From Nemertoderma westbladi (taxonomy: Eukaryota; Xenacoelomorpha; Nemertodermatida; Nemertodermatidae): a stretch of 37,166 bases of DNA. The notes beneath the pieces are model-generated. The model did no database searches, had not been told where the DNA came from, and saw only the letters and a list, made by a program, of their open reading frames with translations. The translations under genes and the position numbers were made by a program. Numbering within the stretch: position 1 is the stretch's first letter; every line of letters begins with the position of its first letter. The stretch covers positions 1 to 37,166 of the forward strand of contig JAUCBJ010007835.1 of the NCBI GenBank assembly GCA_032718475.1, in the 5' to 3' direction. Below, piece after piece: positions 9,269 through 19,293 of the stretch.

Positions 9269-10678
9269 ATGAAGTTCTTTTCCCGAGGTAGGAATTCCTC
9301 GGAGGGCAGTTCTAGCGACTATACTTCTGATAGTTCGCAAGCGCAACCGTTGTCAGTGACTACCAGTACTTACGGTACGGAACTCGCGACCAGCACACTG
9401 GACGACAGCTTCCTGGATGTCCTATTTGGGGGCGCAGACCCCTCGCGCCAATCACTGGACGCCGTCCTCAGCAGTTCCTCTGCGTTCAGCCCTAGTCTCA
9501 GTAATAATTCTTCGAATTTATCTTCCAGTCAAGAAGAAGACATGCAATTGATCGAAGAATTCCTAGCTGATTCAAATTTCAACAGGAGTTTTACTGATGA
9601 CACAGCCGCACTCTTCCCTGATGTTATCAGATCGCTTGATACCTTCCCCGATAGCAACGCTCTCTCGGGCTTTCCTAACGCGACAACGATCGATTTTTCT
9701 GAGGATCTATTTTCTCAGCTGTCACCTGTTGAAGATACCAGTAAACACGATCACACATACTACGATAGCTGCTCCGAGCAAACAGGTGCTGCTGACGATA
9801 TTTACCACTCAGACGAAATTAAATCGGAAGATGTCACGGTGGAAATGAATGGAGAGGATTACTTTACGGATACCTCGGAATACAGCCCGGGACTTCTTTA
9901 CCCCGAGAGGTCTACACGACGGGATAGGTCTGTTTACGAACTTCCCATGACAACGAAAGATTTAAAGAAAGTTTCGGATAAATTATTCCTCACAGCGGAA
10001 GAATTAAAGCTATTAGACCAGGAGTCTGTCCAATTGCCGTCCCATTACCCACTGACTAAGATGGAGGAGCGAGTACTTAGACGTGTCAGACGTAAAATCC
10101 GTAACAAAATTTCGGCTCAGGAAAGTCGCAAGAAAAAGAAGACTTACTTGAAGGGGTTAGAAGAGCGGATACAAGGATGTACTGCGGAGAATACTGAGTT
10201 ACAAAGGAAGGTAGGTCTGCTAGAGAATGAGAATATAAGTCTTGTTAAACAGTTACAGAAATTTAAGGCAATGTTCACTCACGGTAACGGGATGAATGTC
10301 ACTCAGAGCAGCGCTTGCGTCGCTGTACTGATGCTGTCCTTCGCGTTGTTGGTAATTCCATCCGTGGTCCCAACTACCGATAAACCCGGTCTCTCGCTGG
10401 CGCTGGACGCCCCCATGGTGCGACCGAGCAACCAGCGGGGTGTGTCTCGCTCGCTACTGCAGGCTGTGGCGTTGGATTCGCAGCAGAGCTACGCTGCCGA
10501 TGGCACAGAGTTTCTGGAGGAGGTTGACACGAATGAAGTTAAGTTCACCGAGGGTTTAACGCTAAGTTTATCTAACCCGAGTGCGGCGAGCAGGATAAAC
10601 TATTCTGGAATTATATTGAGTCCTGACTATAACGAGACAACCCAGACAACGACACAGACAATCTCAGAGAAGATCTGA
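9269..10678 (+). CDS. CREB3L: ER membrane-bound bZIP transcription factor, CREB3/CREB3L family
   Basis: A complete, intronless 469-residue protein. Residues 1-240 are Ser- and acid-rich, as in CREB3 activation domains. LTAEELKLLDQESVQLPSHY (about 241-260) matches the family-specific block before the basic region. The basic region carries NKISAQESRKKKK (279-291), then a leucine zipper to about 332. One membrane helix (about 348-367, CVAVLMLSFALLVIPS) precedes a lumenal tail with RSLL (394-397), which fits the site-1 protease pattern RxxL, and two N-glycosylation sequons near the end (NYS, NET). The family is held in the ER, cut by site-1/site-2 proteases in the Golgi, and sends its N-terminal half to the nucleus. 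The helix and RSLL context resemble CREB3L3 and CREB3L4 most. The start has A at -3, upstream of acidic sequence without another good ATG. Confidence 0.95.
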   Translation: MKFFSRGRNSSEGSSSDYTSDSSQAQPLSVTTSTYGTELATSTLDDSFLDVLFGGADPSRQSLDAVLSSSSAFSPSLSNNSSNLSSSQEEDMQLIEEFLADSNFNRSFTDDTAALFPDVIRSLDTFPDSNALSGFPNATTIDFSEDLFSQLSPVEDTSKHDHTYYDSCSEQTGAADDIYHSDEIKSEDVTVEMNGEDYFTDTSEYSPGLLYPERSTRRDRSVYELPMTTKDLKKVSDKLFLTAEELKLLDQESVQLPSHYPLTKMEERVLRRVRRKIRNKISAQESRKKKKTYLKGLEERIQGCTAENTELQRKVGLLENENISLVKQLQKFKAMFTHGNGMNVTQSSACVAVLMLSFALLVIPSVVPTTDKPGLSLALDAPMVRPSNQRGVSRSLLQAVALDSQQSYAADGTEFLEEVDTNEVKFTEGLTLSLSNPSAASRINYSGIILSPDYNETTQTTTQTISEKI

Positions 10679-10803
10679 TGAAGATGAATTAACGCACATA
10701 CAGCTGGAAACAAACTAACTCATTCAGGGCTAGTTTAAATGGATATTTAGTGGACTATTTCATGTAGTAATTGAATTGATGTTATATATATTAGTTGACC
10801 TAC

Positions 10804-10899
10804 AATAAACCGATTTTGTAGAAAATATCGTGTGTATTATAATGATTTCCTTTAACAAATTAACGTTTATCGTATTATTATCCATGTATGTACAATAAA
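10804..10899 (+). terminator. CREB3-like polyadenylation signals
   Basis: AATAAA at 10804-10809, about 125 bases after the stop codon, and again at 10894-10899. Either could end the transcript. No poly-A tract follows in the DNA, so there is no retrocopy tail. Confidence 0.65.
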
Positions 10900-11159
10900 A
10901 TAGACTAATATAACAATTATGTAGTTTGCTGTTGTTTTAAACTACTAGAAAGTGAAGTTACTTCAGTCTAATCGCTGGCGAAGAACTGGTGGATATTAAC
11001 TGTGATTGAGAATGCTCTTGGCATAATACGACGTCTAAGGTCTAACAATCATATGAAGTCAGAAACTATCCTAACCCAATAATTTCATAATAGGCCTACG
11101 TGTTTTAATATAATATTGAAACATGTGGAACCGAAACCGCCAATTAATATATTTTATCA

Positions 11160-11220
11160 GCTAATCAGGGGCGTCGCAGCCACCCCTGCGCTCCGGGGGG
11201 GGGGGGGGGGGGGGGGGCAG
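11160..11220. repeat. GC-rich repeat end with a 23-base poly-G run
   Basis: CAGGGGCGTCGCAG resembles the CAGGGGCGT start of some hAT transposons and is followed within 30 bases by poly-G (11195-11217). I found no matching right end or 8-bp target duplication, so it may be a broken copy. Confidence 0.35.
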
Positions 11221-11389
11221 CCGATTTAGTTTACATGCTCCTGTGCTCGGCGAAAAAATAAACAATTATTTGATTTAATTACAACCATGGGTTAAATATT
11301 GGCACAAATCTGAAATTTAATGTCAACTAAAATAAACTAGTATTAAAAACTAGTATGCCGTTAAGTCGGGGGTTAAAAGAGCTGTTAAA

Positions 11390-11880
11390 ATTTATTTATT
11401 AGGTAGGCCTACTTTGAGACACATTAAAAATAAATCCAGCTTTAGATCGGAACGGAAGTAAGCGATTGTGGAGCAGCGTTTCGTTGTTATTTCCTTTGCA
11501 TGCTCTTTGTTCTTTATTTGTGGCTGGCGCTGGCATATCCAGCAAATACAGGATGAGGTAGGCCGCCAACAGTTAGGGGATCCATAGATCTTATAATAAA
11601 AACCGTTGGAGACCATCTGTGCCGCAGTTCTCCTGCGACGTCCAGTAAGCAGTAAGGCAGCTGAACTCTATACCCCCGATAGCGGTTGGAGGGAGGGGCG
11701 TTGGCGTTCAACAGCATTTAGGATAGCTGTGGTGGAAGCCAACTTACTCACTCCGCGCCATAGTTTCCAGTAGACACCACCTCGAGTTTTATAGACGGGG
11801 CCAAGCTGAGTGAACTCCTGGTTGTGAAATACCTCACAGCCGTATGTGAAAGAAGGAAGGATGACTTGAGGTCAAAAGGA
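11390..11880 (-). pseudogene. Possible LINE reverse-transcriptase C-terminal fragment
   Basis: On the minus strand near 11860-11820 a frame reads ILPSFTYGCEVF, which resembles the LPxLLYGCExW segment near the end of non-LTR reverse-transcriptase domains. Further open frames follow to 11392, with frame changes between them. No catalytic YxDD motif or full ORF is present, so this would be a dead fragment. The match is short and from memory of the family pattern, so confidence is low. Confidence 0.3.
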
Positions 11881-12313
11881 GTTTCTTTGAAACCAATGAT
11901 AATAATGACGGATCAACTTTGGATGCAAGGCGCATACAGTTGCATTAATGTGAGGCTCGGCGCCAGGGCCCACATCTTTGAAGGAGCGCCCATGGGATGA
12001 ATACAGGTTTTCGGTTGAAATTATTTTGGAATTATGAAGAATTTTGTAGTTTTTTTAAATTATTTAAGTTTTCTTAAATTATTAATTTAAGTGTTTTAGT
12101 TAAAAAAAAAGTGCTTATTTTAAGTGTTTTATAGCGCTTATTTCTTTCCTATAACCTTGTACAGATACTAATTCGTTTATTGTTTTGCTGGATTTTTACT
12201 TTTTTTTGTGAAAACATGTATTCTTCACATATGGGTAAACTCAAACTGAAATAGTTCGCGTAGAAATTCCCCTGGATGTTTCAATTTTAATTGCGTTAAG
12301 ATCCCCACCCCAC
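11881..12313. other. AT-rich spacer
   Basis: No ORF, RNA gene or clear repeat was recognised between the possible LINE fragment and the foldback element. Confidence 0.3.
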
Positions 12314-12758
12314 GGGTGACTACAAAACATAGACCCAAATAGTAAAGACCTGCATAATATTGTAAAATGTGTTAACTTTCGTTTATTGTTTTGGTTCCCC
12401 CAACACGTCTTTGTAACCTGCTCCTTTACTAACCTGCTCCTTTAAATGGCAATGGCACCTAACGCTCTTTGGGACCTGTACAAAACAAAGAGGTGAATTC
12501 GCCTTAGGTCCCTAAGAGCGTTAGGTCCCAAAGAGCGTTAGGTCCCAAAGAGCGTCAGGTCCCATTTCCATAGATCGTTAGGTCCCATTGCCATAGATCG
12601 TTAGGTCCCATTGTCATAGAGCGTTAGGTCCCATTGCCATTTAAAGGAGCAGGTTACAGATGCGTTTTGGGGGAACCAAAACAATAAACTAAAGTCAACT
12701 CATGTGTTTTGTACAGGTCTTTATTATTCGGGTATTGGGTCTTTGTTTTGTAGTCACC
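12314..12758. mobile_element. Foldback element with internal AGAGCGTTAGGTCCC repeats
   Basis: The left arm (about 12314-12455) and right arm (about 12631-12758) are inverted copies: each reads GGGTGACTACAAAACA from its outer end, includes TTTATTGTTTTGGTTCCCCC and ends with TTTAAATGGCAATGG at the centre. The core 12456-12630 holds five to six copies of AGAGCGTTAGGTCCC in two spacings, plus one copy in reverse. There is no ORF and no certain target duplication. Part of the right arm recurs alone at 7352-7408. Confidence 0.75.
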
Positions 12759-13328
12759 CCCCAACCCACCTAGCTGAGTATTAACTTAACATTTACCTTA
12801 CCATGAGTCCATGCGATTTTTATGTAATACATTATGGATGTATTAGGCTACATGAACCATGTACAACTGCATGATGTATGTACTCGAATCCCGGTCATCT
12901 CTTAACGATCTGTTACTGCAGCTCTTGTGGTCTGTGGAATCGTTTGTCAGACGATATGCGCTCTATGTTTGAATTATTAATCACAATTCATTTTAACTTA
13001 AATCTAAACTATAATTGTACCAGCACAACGTATCTATCACGTGCGCATTGGTCGAGAAATTCACTGCTTTTGATCGAATATATTTCCTACTATTATAGTA
13101 CGACTACGACAATATGAAAGACTACTGGTACTATCTCCTTAAACTATGGAATATTCTAATTTTAATATTTTCTACCTATGGTTGGCGTGTTGCGTTGCAT
13201 TTCCATCTGCACTAAGGATGATATGCAGGCGTATCGGTAAAATAAATTGCTAACTAACAAATCTTTTACTACACATGACTTTCGCGAAATTACTCGCAAC
13301 TTCAAAGGCCAGTGCATGACCTAACACT
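12759..13328. other. Spacer between two foldback elements
   Basis: No conserved gene or RNA was recognised. A 79-codon ORF at 12878-13117 has no motif. Confidence 0.3.
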
Positions 13329-14334
13329 ATACACCATGTCCTGGAATATAGTGTCGTTATTCTGGTAACCCCCCCCCCCCCCCCCCCCCACCCCCAAAAA
13401 AAAAATTTCTACAAATCTTAATGAGATTGCATGAAATTTGAAACAGAGATAGTTTCACCTCACGACCACTGACTGGGTGAGCCAGAATTTTAATTTTTAC
13501 TTTCATTCTTTAGCTACAAGCGTTTGAAAAAGGTGTCTCCGTCGATATTGCACCAGTTACACCGCAGTTATTCTTCAACCTTATAGCGATTTGTTGATAT
13601 TGATGGAAAGCTGGCCATACAAGGATTCCAAATATGTAACACAATCTGAATTTGGTTGGGAAACAGCTGATATGAGCGTTCAAATGTTGCATGGTTTTAC
13701 ACCTGCGCGTGCGCATTTTATTATATTTAATAAATACACCATATTCTAGAATATTTTGTTTATCCAAATGCGTAGCTGGGCAACAATGCATTACATCTTT
13801 AATCATACTATTAAGTAGCTATTCATACATTTAACAATTATCACATGTAGCTGGGCAACAATGCAATAACTCTGTAATCATACTATATTGTCGCCCCTAT
13901 TCGTACACAAACAAAGCGTTCCAGAATATGGATTATTTATTAAATAGAATAAAATAGCCTCGCGCAGATGCAAAATCATGTAACATTTGAACGCTCATAT
14001 TTCAGCTATTTTACGACGAAATTCAGATTGTAGTTCATATTTGGAATCCTTGCACAGCCAGAGCTGTCCGTCAATATCAACAAATCGCTATACTGTTAAA
14101 GAATATCTGCGGTGTAACTGGTGCAATATCGACGGAGACACTTTTTTTTAAAGCTTGTAGCTAAAGAACGAACGCAAAAATAAAAATTCTGGCTCACCCA
14201 GCAAGGAGGAGGGAGATGAAACTATCTCTGTTTCAAATTTCATGCAATTTCATTACGATTTGTAGAACAATTTGGGGGGGGGGGGGGGGCGCATGTACCA
14301 GAATAACGACACTATGTTCCAGGACATGGTGTAT
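13329..14334. mobile_element. 1-kb foldback element with arms of about 400 bp
   Basis: The left end ATACACCATGTCCTGGAA is repeated inverted at the right end. Pairing continues inward for roughly 400 bp, including matched blocks such as GTTTCAAATTTCATGCA, GGTGTAACTGGTGCAATATC and TTGATATTGA. A C21 run in the left arm (13369-13389) faces a G16 run in the right arm (14274-14289). The centre (about 13740-13930) carries two direct copies of GTAGCTGGGCAACAATGCA. No transposase frame or clear target duplication was found. Arm divergence is moderate, so it is not a recent insertion. Confidence 0.8.
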
Positions 14335-14841
14335 GCATAGTAGGTAATGGCCAATGTTCTTTAACACTGGTCATCAACTAAGCCTATCAAGAAAGTCATA
14401 GGCCACAATGCTTATCCCTCCATGAGGCCGCTAAAGCACAAGAATGCCCAAGGGTTGGTCCTCACGGAGAACGCAATGTCCTGCAAATCGGAGGCGGCTC
14501 CGTTCAAACTTGGTGAGTCTAATGTGACACTAATATTTATGTCTGATTGGAGATGTGTACCTGTACATTGTACTTAACACAATTAACATGTTGTAGTACT
14601 TTGTGTATATGTGCCATCCAGGATTCGTTCCATCCCCACTACTATGAAAATGATATATGGGTCAATAAGCTTAAAAGTGGCCAAAAAGGGGTACAAATTG
14701 ACCGAAAAATTTTTGTCGGAAATTAGTGCCATACCATACATCATTCGAAAGATAATTTCATGGGGAATCTTGTGATGGTAGATGGAGAGCATGACGCACT
14801 GCTCAAAGGGAAATATATGGCAAAAACTAATGTCATATCTG
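14335..14841. other. Spacer without recognised genes
   Basis: No conserved coding sequence was seen. ORFs such as 14583-14792 (minus) lack motifs. The right edge contains ATCTGTAACG, a motif repeated beyond 15660. Confidence 0.3.
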
Positions 14842-15023
14842 TAACGTGATAATTGAAAGTACCGACATACTGACTAATGGGGCTTAGTGGTATATAAATA
14901 TAATAAATGGATAAACACTAATTAGATTAAGGGGTGTAAGACTTTAGTGTTTACCCATTTATTATATTTATATACCACCAAGCCCCATTAGTCAGTGTGT
15001 CGGTACTTTCAATTATTACATTA
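14842..15023. repeat. Long hairpin, 79-bp stem and 24-base loop
   Basis: The stem is 14842-14920 against 14945-15023; the loop is 14921-14944. The arms differ at only a few positions. If transcribed from either strand it would form a long stable stem. The loop plus the first part of the right arm (14923-14973) recurs with no differences that I could see at 15613-15663. Confidence 0.85.
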
Positions 15024-15612
15024 TGAAGTTAAGCAGAATTCCGACAATTACTGCAAATTGTAAAATCTAATATATTTTTTATACTGTGTGTGTTTGCCCC
15101 AGCAACCTACCAGTTTTCCATTGGTATCACTGATTTACTTACTGTATAGGGTTCCAATGTTCTGTGGTCTGATGTCTGTTTGGGATAGGTGGTAACAGAG
15201 TTCATGGTGCGATTTTTTAGGTCATTGGTGCAATATAGATAGGCTTTGGGTAATCCTTTGTTCAGCTGATGAGGTGTCGAGATTACCGCGTACTGGGTCT
15301 CAGACACCGAAACGCAACCATATTTTTGATAAAATTAATTATTTTTGCTTGAGTTCTACCCCTTTACGGCGACAAAATGTCATATATTTTTCTATAGAAT
15401 ATAGGCTTAGCTATTGTGCAGTATACTACCGGTATCATTTAGTGTATGGCGGTTAGGTTGGGGTTAGGGTGCGATACATACCTGTATGTTGAGCATGTTT
15501 CAATATATTTGTTTATGTCGTTTTTGTTTGTATTATTTTGTGTCGTTTTTTTTGGCCTTAGGGCTGAGTACTACTTAGGGCTTAATGTCCTGATCCTATG
15601 TTTTTTTTTTGT

Positions 15613-15663
15613 TAGATTAAGGGGTGTAAGACTTTAGTGTTTACCCATTTATTATATTTATAT
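15613..15663 (+). repeat. Second copy of the hairpin loop and inner right arm
   Basis: TAGATTAAGGGGTGTAAGAC and the following 31 bases equal 14923-14973. With the inverted arm at 14893-14920 this places opposite copies around 14893-15663. Immediately after it the sequence becomes ATCTGTAACG, also found just before the hairpin at about 14837. Confidence 0.85.
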
Positions 15664-15840
15664 CTGTAACGTTTTTGTCTACCACTGTAACGCATTACAG
15701 TGATGACATTTATGGGACAAACGTCTGTAACGGCCATCTGTAACGGTAATTATGTTATGTGGATTTTGCAGTATTTATAACTTATTGATTCGACAATAAG
15801 GTAATTTATTGGACAAACATCTGTAACAAACAGCGATATC
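15660..15840 (+). repeat. Cluster of TCTGTAAC motifs
   Basis: TCTGTAAC or CTGTAAC occurs five times within 180 bp (about 15664, 15685, 15725, 15737, 15822). Two copies follow GGACAAAC. A short palindrome, CACTGTAA-CGCA-TTACAGTG, is included. Repeated subterminal motifs of this kind often mark a transposon end, but no element boundary is proven. Confidence 0.45.
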
Positions 15841-16836
15841 TGCCCATAACCATCGCATCCATTAAATTATATGTACTTAATACACATGATCTCCAATAAA
15901 TAGAAAAAGTTTTTCACAAACATTTTCCTGTGTAACCGATAATCTTGTTTTACACGATTATTTTTATCCCGTGTTAAATTTTCTCTATCGCGCCGCTTTT
16001 TATATGCTTAAGTTTAAAATACTCTGTATAACAACCGCGGTCCATTTTTTATCTGTACTTATTTAACGGCTCCCTGGCGTTTCTCTGCAACTGATTCAGA
16101 GACGTCCATTACCTCATCCAATAAACGGATCTGACTAAACTTATCACAATAATATTAGTGCACAAGTCCGTCATGTAAGTCAGTAAGTGATGTTAAGCCA
16201 ATGATTTAGAAATTGATAGTAAAATATAGGCCTTTTATACGCATTAGAGTATTTAATCATTAGAGTAAATTATAATCTTACATTGAAGTTACACAAGACT
16301 CACTGATAACAGTCACTGGATTATTTACTTTTGTTTATTTATTGCTTCATGACAGATGAAATTAGACATACAAATTTATTGAAGTCTATCTATATACTGT
16401 ACGTCTGCAGACCCTAATCATGAAAAACGAAAAACAAAACATTGGGCAAAGGATGAGTTTGAACATGAGTTTACACCACAAACATGAGTTTAGTTGATAT
16501 TATAGGAGTTGGTACAAGTGAAGCTGATAGTGATGAACCAGGATTCAAGGTTTCCAGGTTTCAAGGATTCGATTTTGGTGAAAGAACATTAATAATAAGT
16601 AAATATGGTTAATGTTAAATTGTCATTTATACTGTAGTTATTTATAATTCAAACTCTGTAGTTAGTTAAATTTTAAATTTGTTGTTTTTAATATTTTGTA
16701 TTGATTATCTATGCTTTGCATCCTTAAGTGGTAGATAAATGAGTACTGGAGTTTGCTCTGGGGAGTATAGTCCTGGGGGGACTATACCTGGAAATAAGTT
16801 GTCAAACTTTTTGCGTAATCCCTGTGCCCTATTCGC
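15841..16836. other. AT-rich spacer upstream of the aldo-keto reductase gene
   Basis: No gene, RNA gene or strong repeat was recognised. The region near 16837 contains an inverted CCAAT (ATTGG), possibly part of the next gene's promoter; I could not place a TATA box confidently. Confidence 0.3.
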
Positions 16837-17004
16837 TCATTGGCTGGCATGGAAACGGAGGGAAATTCAATTTAAATTGTATATCAATGATTTGTTCTTT
16901 GTTTGCAAACTTACAAACATTATTCACTACTCACGCATTCAATAGCCTATGTATCGGGTCTGCCTATCCAAATTGTAAGTTAATTTTTGTTAAATCGAAT
17001 AAAT

Positions 17005-17994
17005 ATGGCTGAATTAATAAAACTTCATTCTGGAGCTGCGATCCCTTCGGTTGGATTAGGTACGTGGAAGAGCGCGGCTGGAGAGGTTGGGACCGCAGTA
17101 GCAACTGCGATAGAGTTGGGCTACCGGCATCTGGATTGCGCTTACTCGTACCGCAACGAGAAGCAGATAGGGGAAGTTCTGAACGACGTGTTTAACGACC
17201 CCGTCAAGGGCGTCTCCAGAGTCGATATGTTCCTCACGTCGAAACTCTGGAACAGTCACCATCACCCAGGCGACGTCGAGGAATACTGCAAGAGGAGCAT
17301 CTCGAATCTGCGAAGCGATTACATCGATCTGTACCTGATGCACTGGCCGATGGCGTATAAACGAGGGGACGTTATCTTCCCGAAAGCGCCAGACGGTACA
17401 GTAGAAGGACTAGACGTAGATTACTTAGATACCTATAAGGCGATGGAGGAGCTTGTAGATAAAGGTTTCTGTAAACACATCGGAGTCAGTAATTTCAATT
17501 TACAACAGTTGAAACGAGTCGTGGAAAATTCGAGAATTAAGCCGAGCGCGTTGCAGGTTGAATGCCATCCGTACCTGAACCAATCGGAGCTGCTGACGTA
17601 CTGCCAGTCCCAGGGGATCGTACTGGAAGCCTACTCACCATTGGGCAGCCCAGACAGACCGGGGGCGGGGGACTCTACCGATGACGTCACGCCCTTACTG
17701 AAACATCCCGATATAGCGAGTTTAGCTGCTCGGATAGGGAGGAGTGTGGCCCAGGTGCTAATCCGGTTCCAAGTGCAGCGAGGAGTGGTGGTGCTCCCCA
17801 AATCGGTTAACCCCGATCGACTCAAGGAGAATGTCAATGTGTTCGACTTTGAACTCGATGAGGAAGCTATGACGACACTGATGGGACTGCATTGTAACAG
17901 AAGGTATATTCTACCGAGATTCAAGAATTCCCAAGGCGTCTTTGTCAATAGAGACCCAGGACGCAAATATTACCCCTTCCAAGATGATAACTAA
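17005..17994 (+). CDS. AKR1A1: Aldo-keto reductase, AKR1A-like
   Basis: A complete, intronless 329-residue NADPH-dependent carbonyl reductase with the cytosolic (alpha/beta)8-barrel fold; AKR1A1 has 325. The catalytic tetrad is present: Asp44, Tyr49 (in DCAYSYRNE), Lys80 (LTSKLWN) and His113 (LYLMHWP). The cofactor motif LPKSVNPDR lies near residue 256, and the end YYPFQDDN resembles the YPFNDPY end of AKR1A1. The ATG at 17005 has A at -3 and G at +4, and the barrel starts right after it. An in-frame codon 18 bases upstream would add six residues that the family lacks. The family reduces aldehydes and ketones, including sugar aldehydes; the substrate is not readable here. AKR1B- or AKR1E-type activity is a possible alternative. 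Confidence 0.94.
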   Translation: MAELIKLHSGAAIPSVGLGTWKSAAGEVGTAVATAIELGYRHLDCAYSYRNEKQIGEVLNDVFNDPVKGVSRVDMFLTSKLWNSHHHPGDVEEYCKRSISNLRSDYIDLYLMHWPMAYKRGDVIFPKAPDGTVEGLDVDYLDTYKAMEELVDKGFCKHIGVSNFNLQQLKRVVENSRIKPSALQVECHPYLNQSELLTYCQSQGIVLEAYSPLGSPDRPGAGDSTDDVTPLLKHPDIASLAARIGRSVAQVLIRFQVQRGVVVLPKSVNPDRLKENVNVFDFELDEEAMTTLMGLHCNRRYILPRFKNSQGVFVNRDPGRKYYPFQDDN

Positions 17995-18048
17995 ATCCCT
18001 TGTAGTCTAACAGACAGAGAGAGTGTGCGTGGTAGTCATATGTTCCAT

Positions 18049-18070
18049 AATAAAGGTTACTAACAATAAA
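18049..18070 (+). terminator. Aldo-keto reductase polyadenylation signals
   Basis: AATAAA occurs at 18049-18054 and 18065-18070, about 55-75 bases after the stop codon. A short 3' UTR is expected. No genomic poly-A tract follows. Confidence 0.7.
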
Positions 18071-18428
18071 GACATGGTACCTTATTGGTTGTTTTATTAC
18101 TTAGAGCCGGGTGTTATACCCACCTAAAAGTTGCTAATTTAATAAATTTTGGAATATTTAATGTGATATTCCATCGATGTGTTGTTTACATGTTACTAAA
18201 ACACACGTTTGATGGCAAACACATGGCGATATATTATTATTTTTATCGTACACCATTTCGCAATGTTGTGCGTTATAAATTATAAATTAAATAACTCAGG
18301 CAAATAAATTGAAATTCAGTAATTTACGGGAAATACTGGGTGAAAACACATAAAAGTTGCCAAATTGGAGACATTTTTAGCAAAAAATAAAGTTTCTCAA
18401 AACTCAACATGATATATATTCTGAAACC
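18071..18428. other. AT-rich spacer
   Basis: No recognised feature between the reductase gene and the 51-bp minisatellite. A 66-codon ORF (18085-18285) has no motif. Confidence 0.3.
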
Positions 18429-19293
18429 TAGATGTACTTTTCTTTACTCACCTTCCCGACCCCCCATCCAGTAGTTCCCTAGATGTACTTTTCTTTACTC
18501 ACCTTCCCGACCCCCCATCCAGTAGTTCCCTAGATGTACTTTTCTTTACTCACCTTCCCGACCCCCCATCCAGTAGTTCCCTAGATGTACTTTTCTTTAC
18601 TCACCTTCCCGACCCCCCATCCAGTAGTTCCCTAGATGTACTTTTCTTTACTCACCTTCCCGACCCCCCATCCAGTAGTTCCCTATATGTACTTTTCTTT
18701 ACTCACCTTCCCGACCCATCCAGTAGTTCCCTAGATGTACTTTTCTTTACTCACCTTCCCGACCCCCCATCCAGTAGTTCCCTAGATGTACTTTTCTTTA
18801 CTCACCTTCCCGACCTCCCATCCAGTAGTTCCCTAGATGTACTTTTCTTTACTCACTTTCCCGACCCCCCATCCAGTAGTTCCCTAGATGTACTTTTCTT
18901 TACTCACCTTCCCGACCCCCCATCCAGTAGTTCCCTATATGTACTTTTCTTTACTCACCTTCCCGACCCATCCAGTAGTTCCCTAGATGTACTTTTCTTT
19001 ACTCACCTTCCCGACCCCCCCATCCAGTAGTTCCCTAGATGTACTTTTCTTTACTCACCTTCCCGACCCCCCATCCAGTAGTTCCCTAGATGTATTTTTC
19101 TTTACTCACCTTCCCGACCCCCCATCCAGTAGTTCCCTAGATGTAATTTTCTTTACTCACCTTCCCGACCCCCCATCCAGTAGTTCCCTAGATGTACTTT
19201 TCTTTACTCACCTTCCCGACCCCCCATCCAGTAGTTCCCTAGATGTACTTTTCTTTACTCACCTTCCCGACCCCCCATCCAGTAGTTCCCTAG
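18429..19293. repeat. 51-bp minisatellite, about 17 copies
   Basis: The unit starts TAGATGTACTTTTCTTTACT and contains CACCTTCCCGACC and CATCCAGTAGTTCC. The array is highly uniform. A distinctive 48-bp variant (TATATGTAC with the C-run shortened to GACCCATCC) appears at 18684 and again at 18936. The 252-bp spacing equals five units minus the 3-bp deletion, so a five-unit block was duplicated. Both 51 and 48 are multiples of 3, which leaves a 17-residue repeat open in one frame from 18987 to 19328. I do not call this a gene. Confidence 0.95.

Noticed and set aside
15448-15470. Telomere-like GGTTAGGTTGGGGTTAGGG
   Set aside because: Only about three irregular units; no array and no sign of a chromosome end.
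17056-17966. Minus-strand ORFs over the aldo-keto reductase
   Set aside because: Antisense shadows; the plus-strand frame carries the full catalytic tetrad.
18429-19293. CRISPR-like array
   Set aside because: Units are contiguous tandem repeats without unique spacers, in an animal genome.
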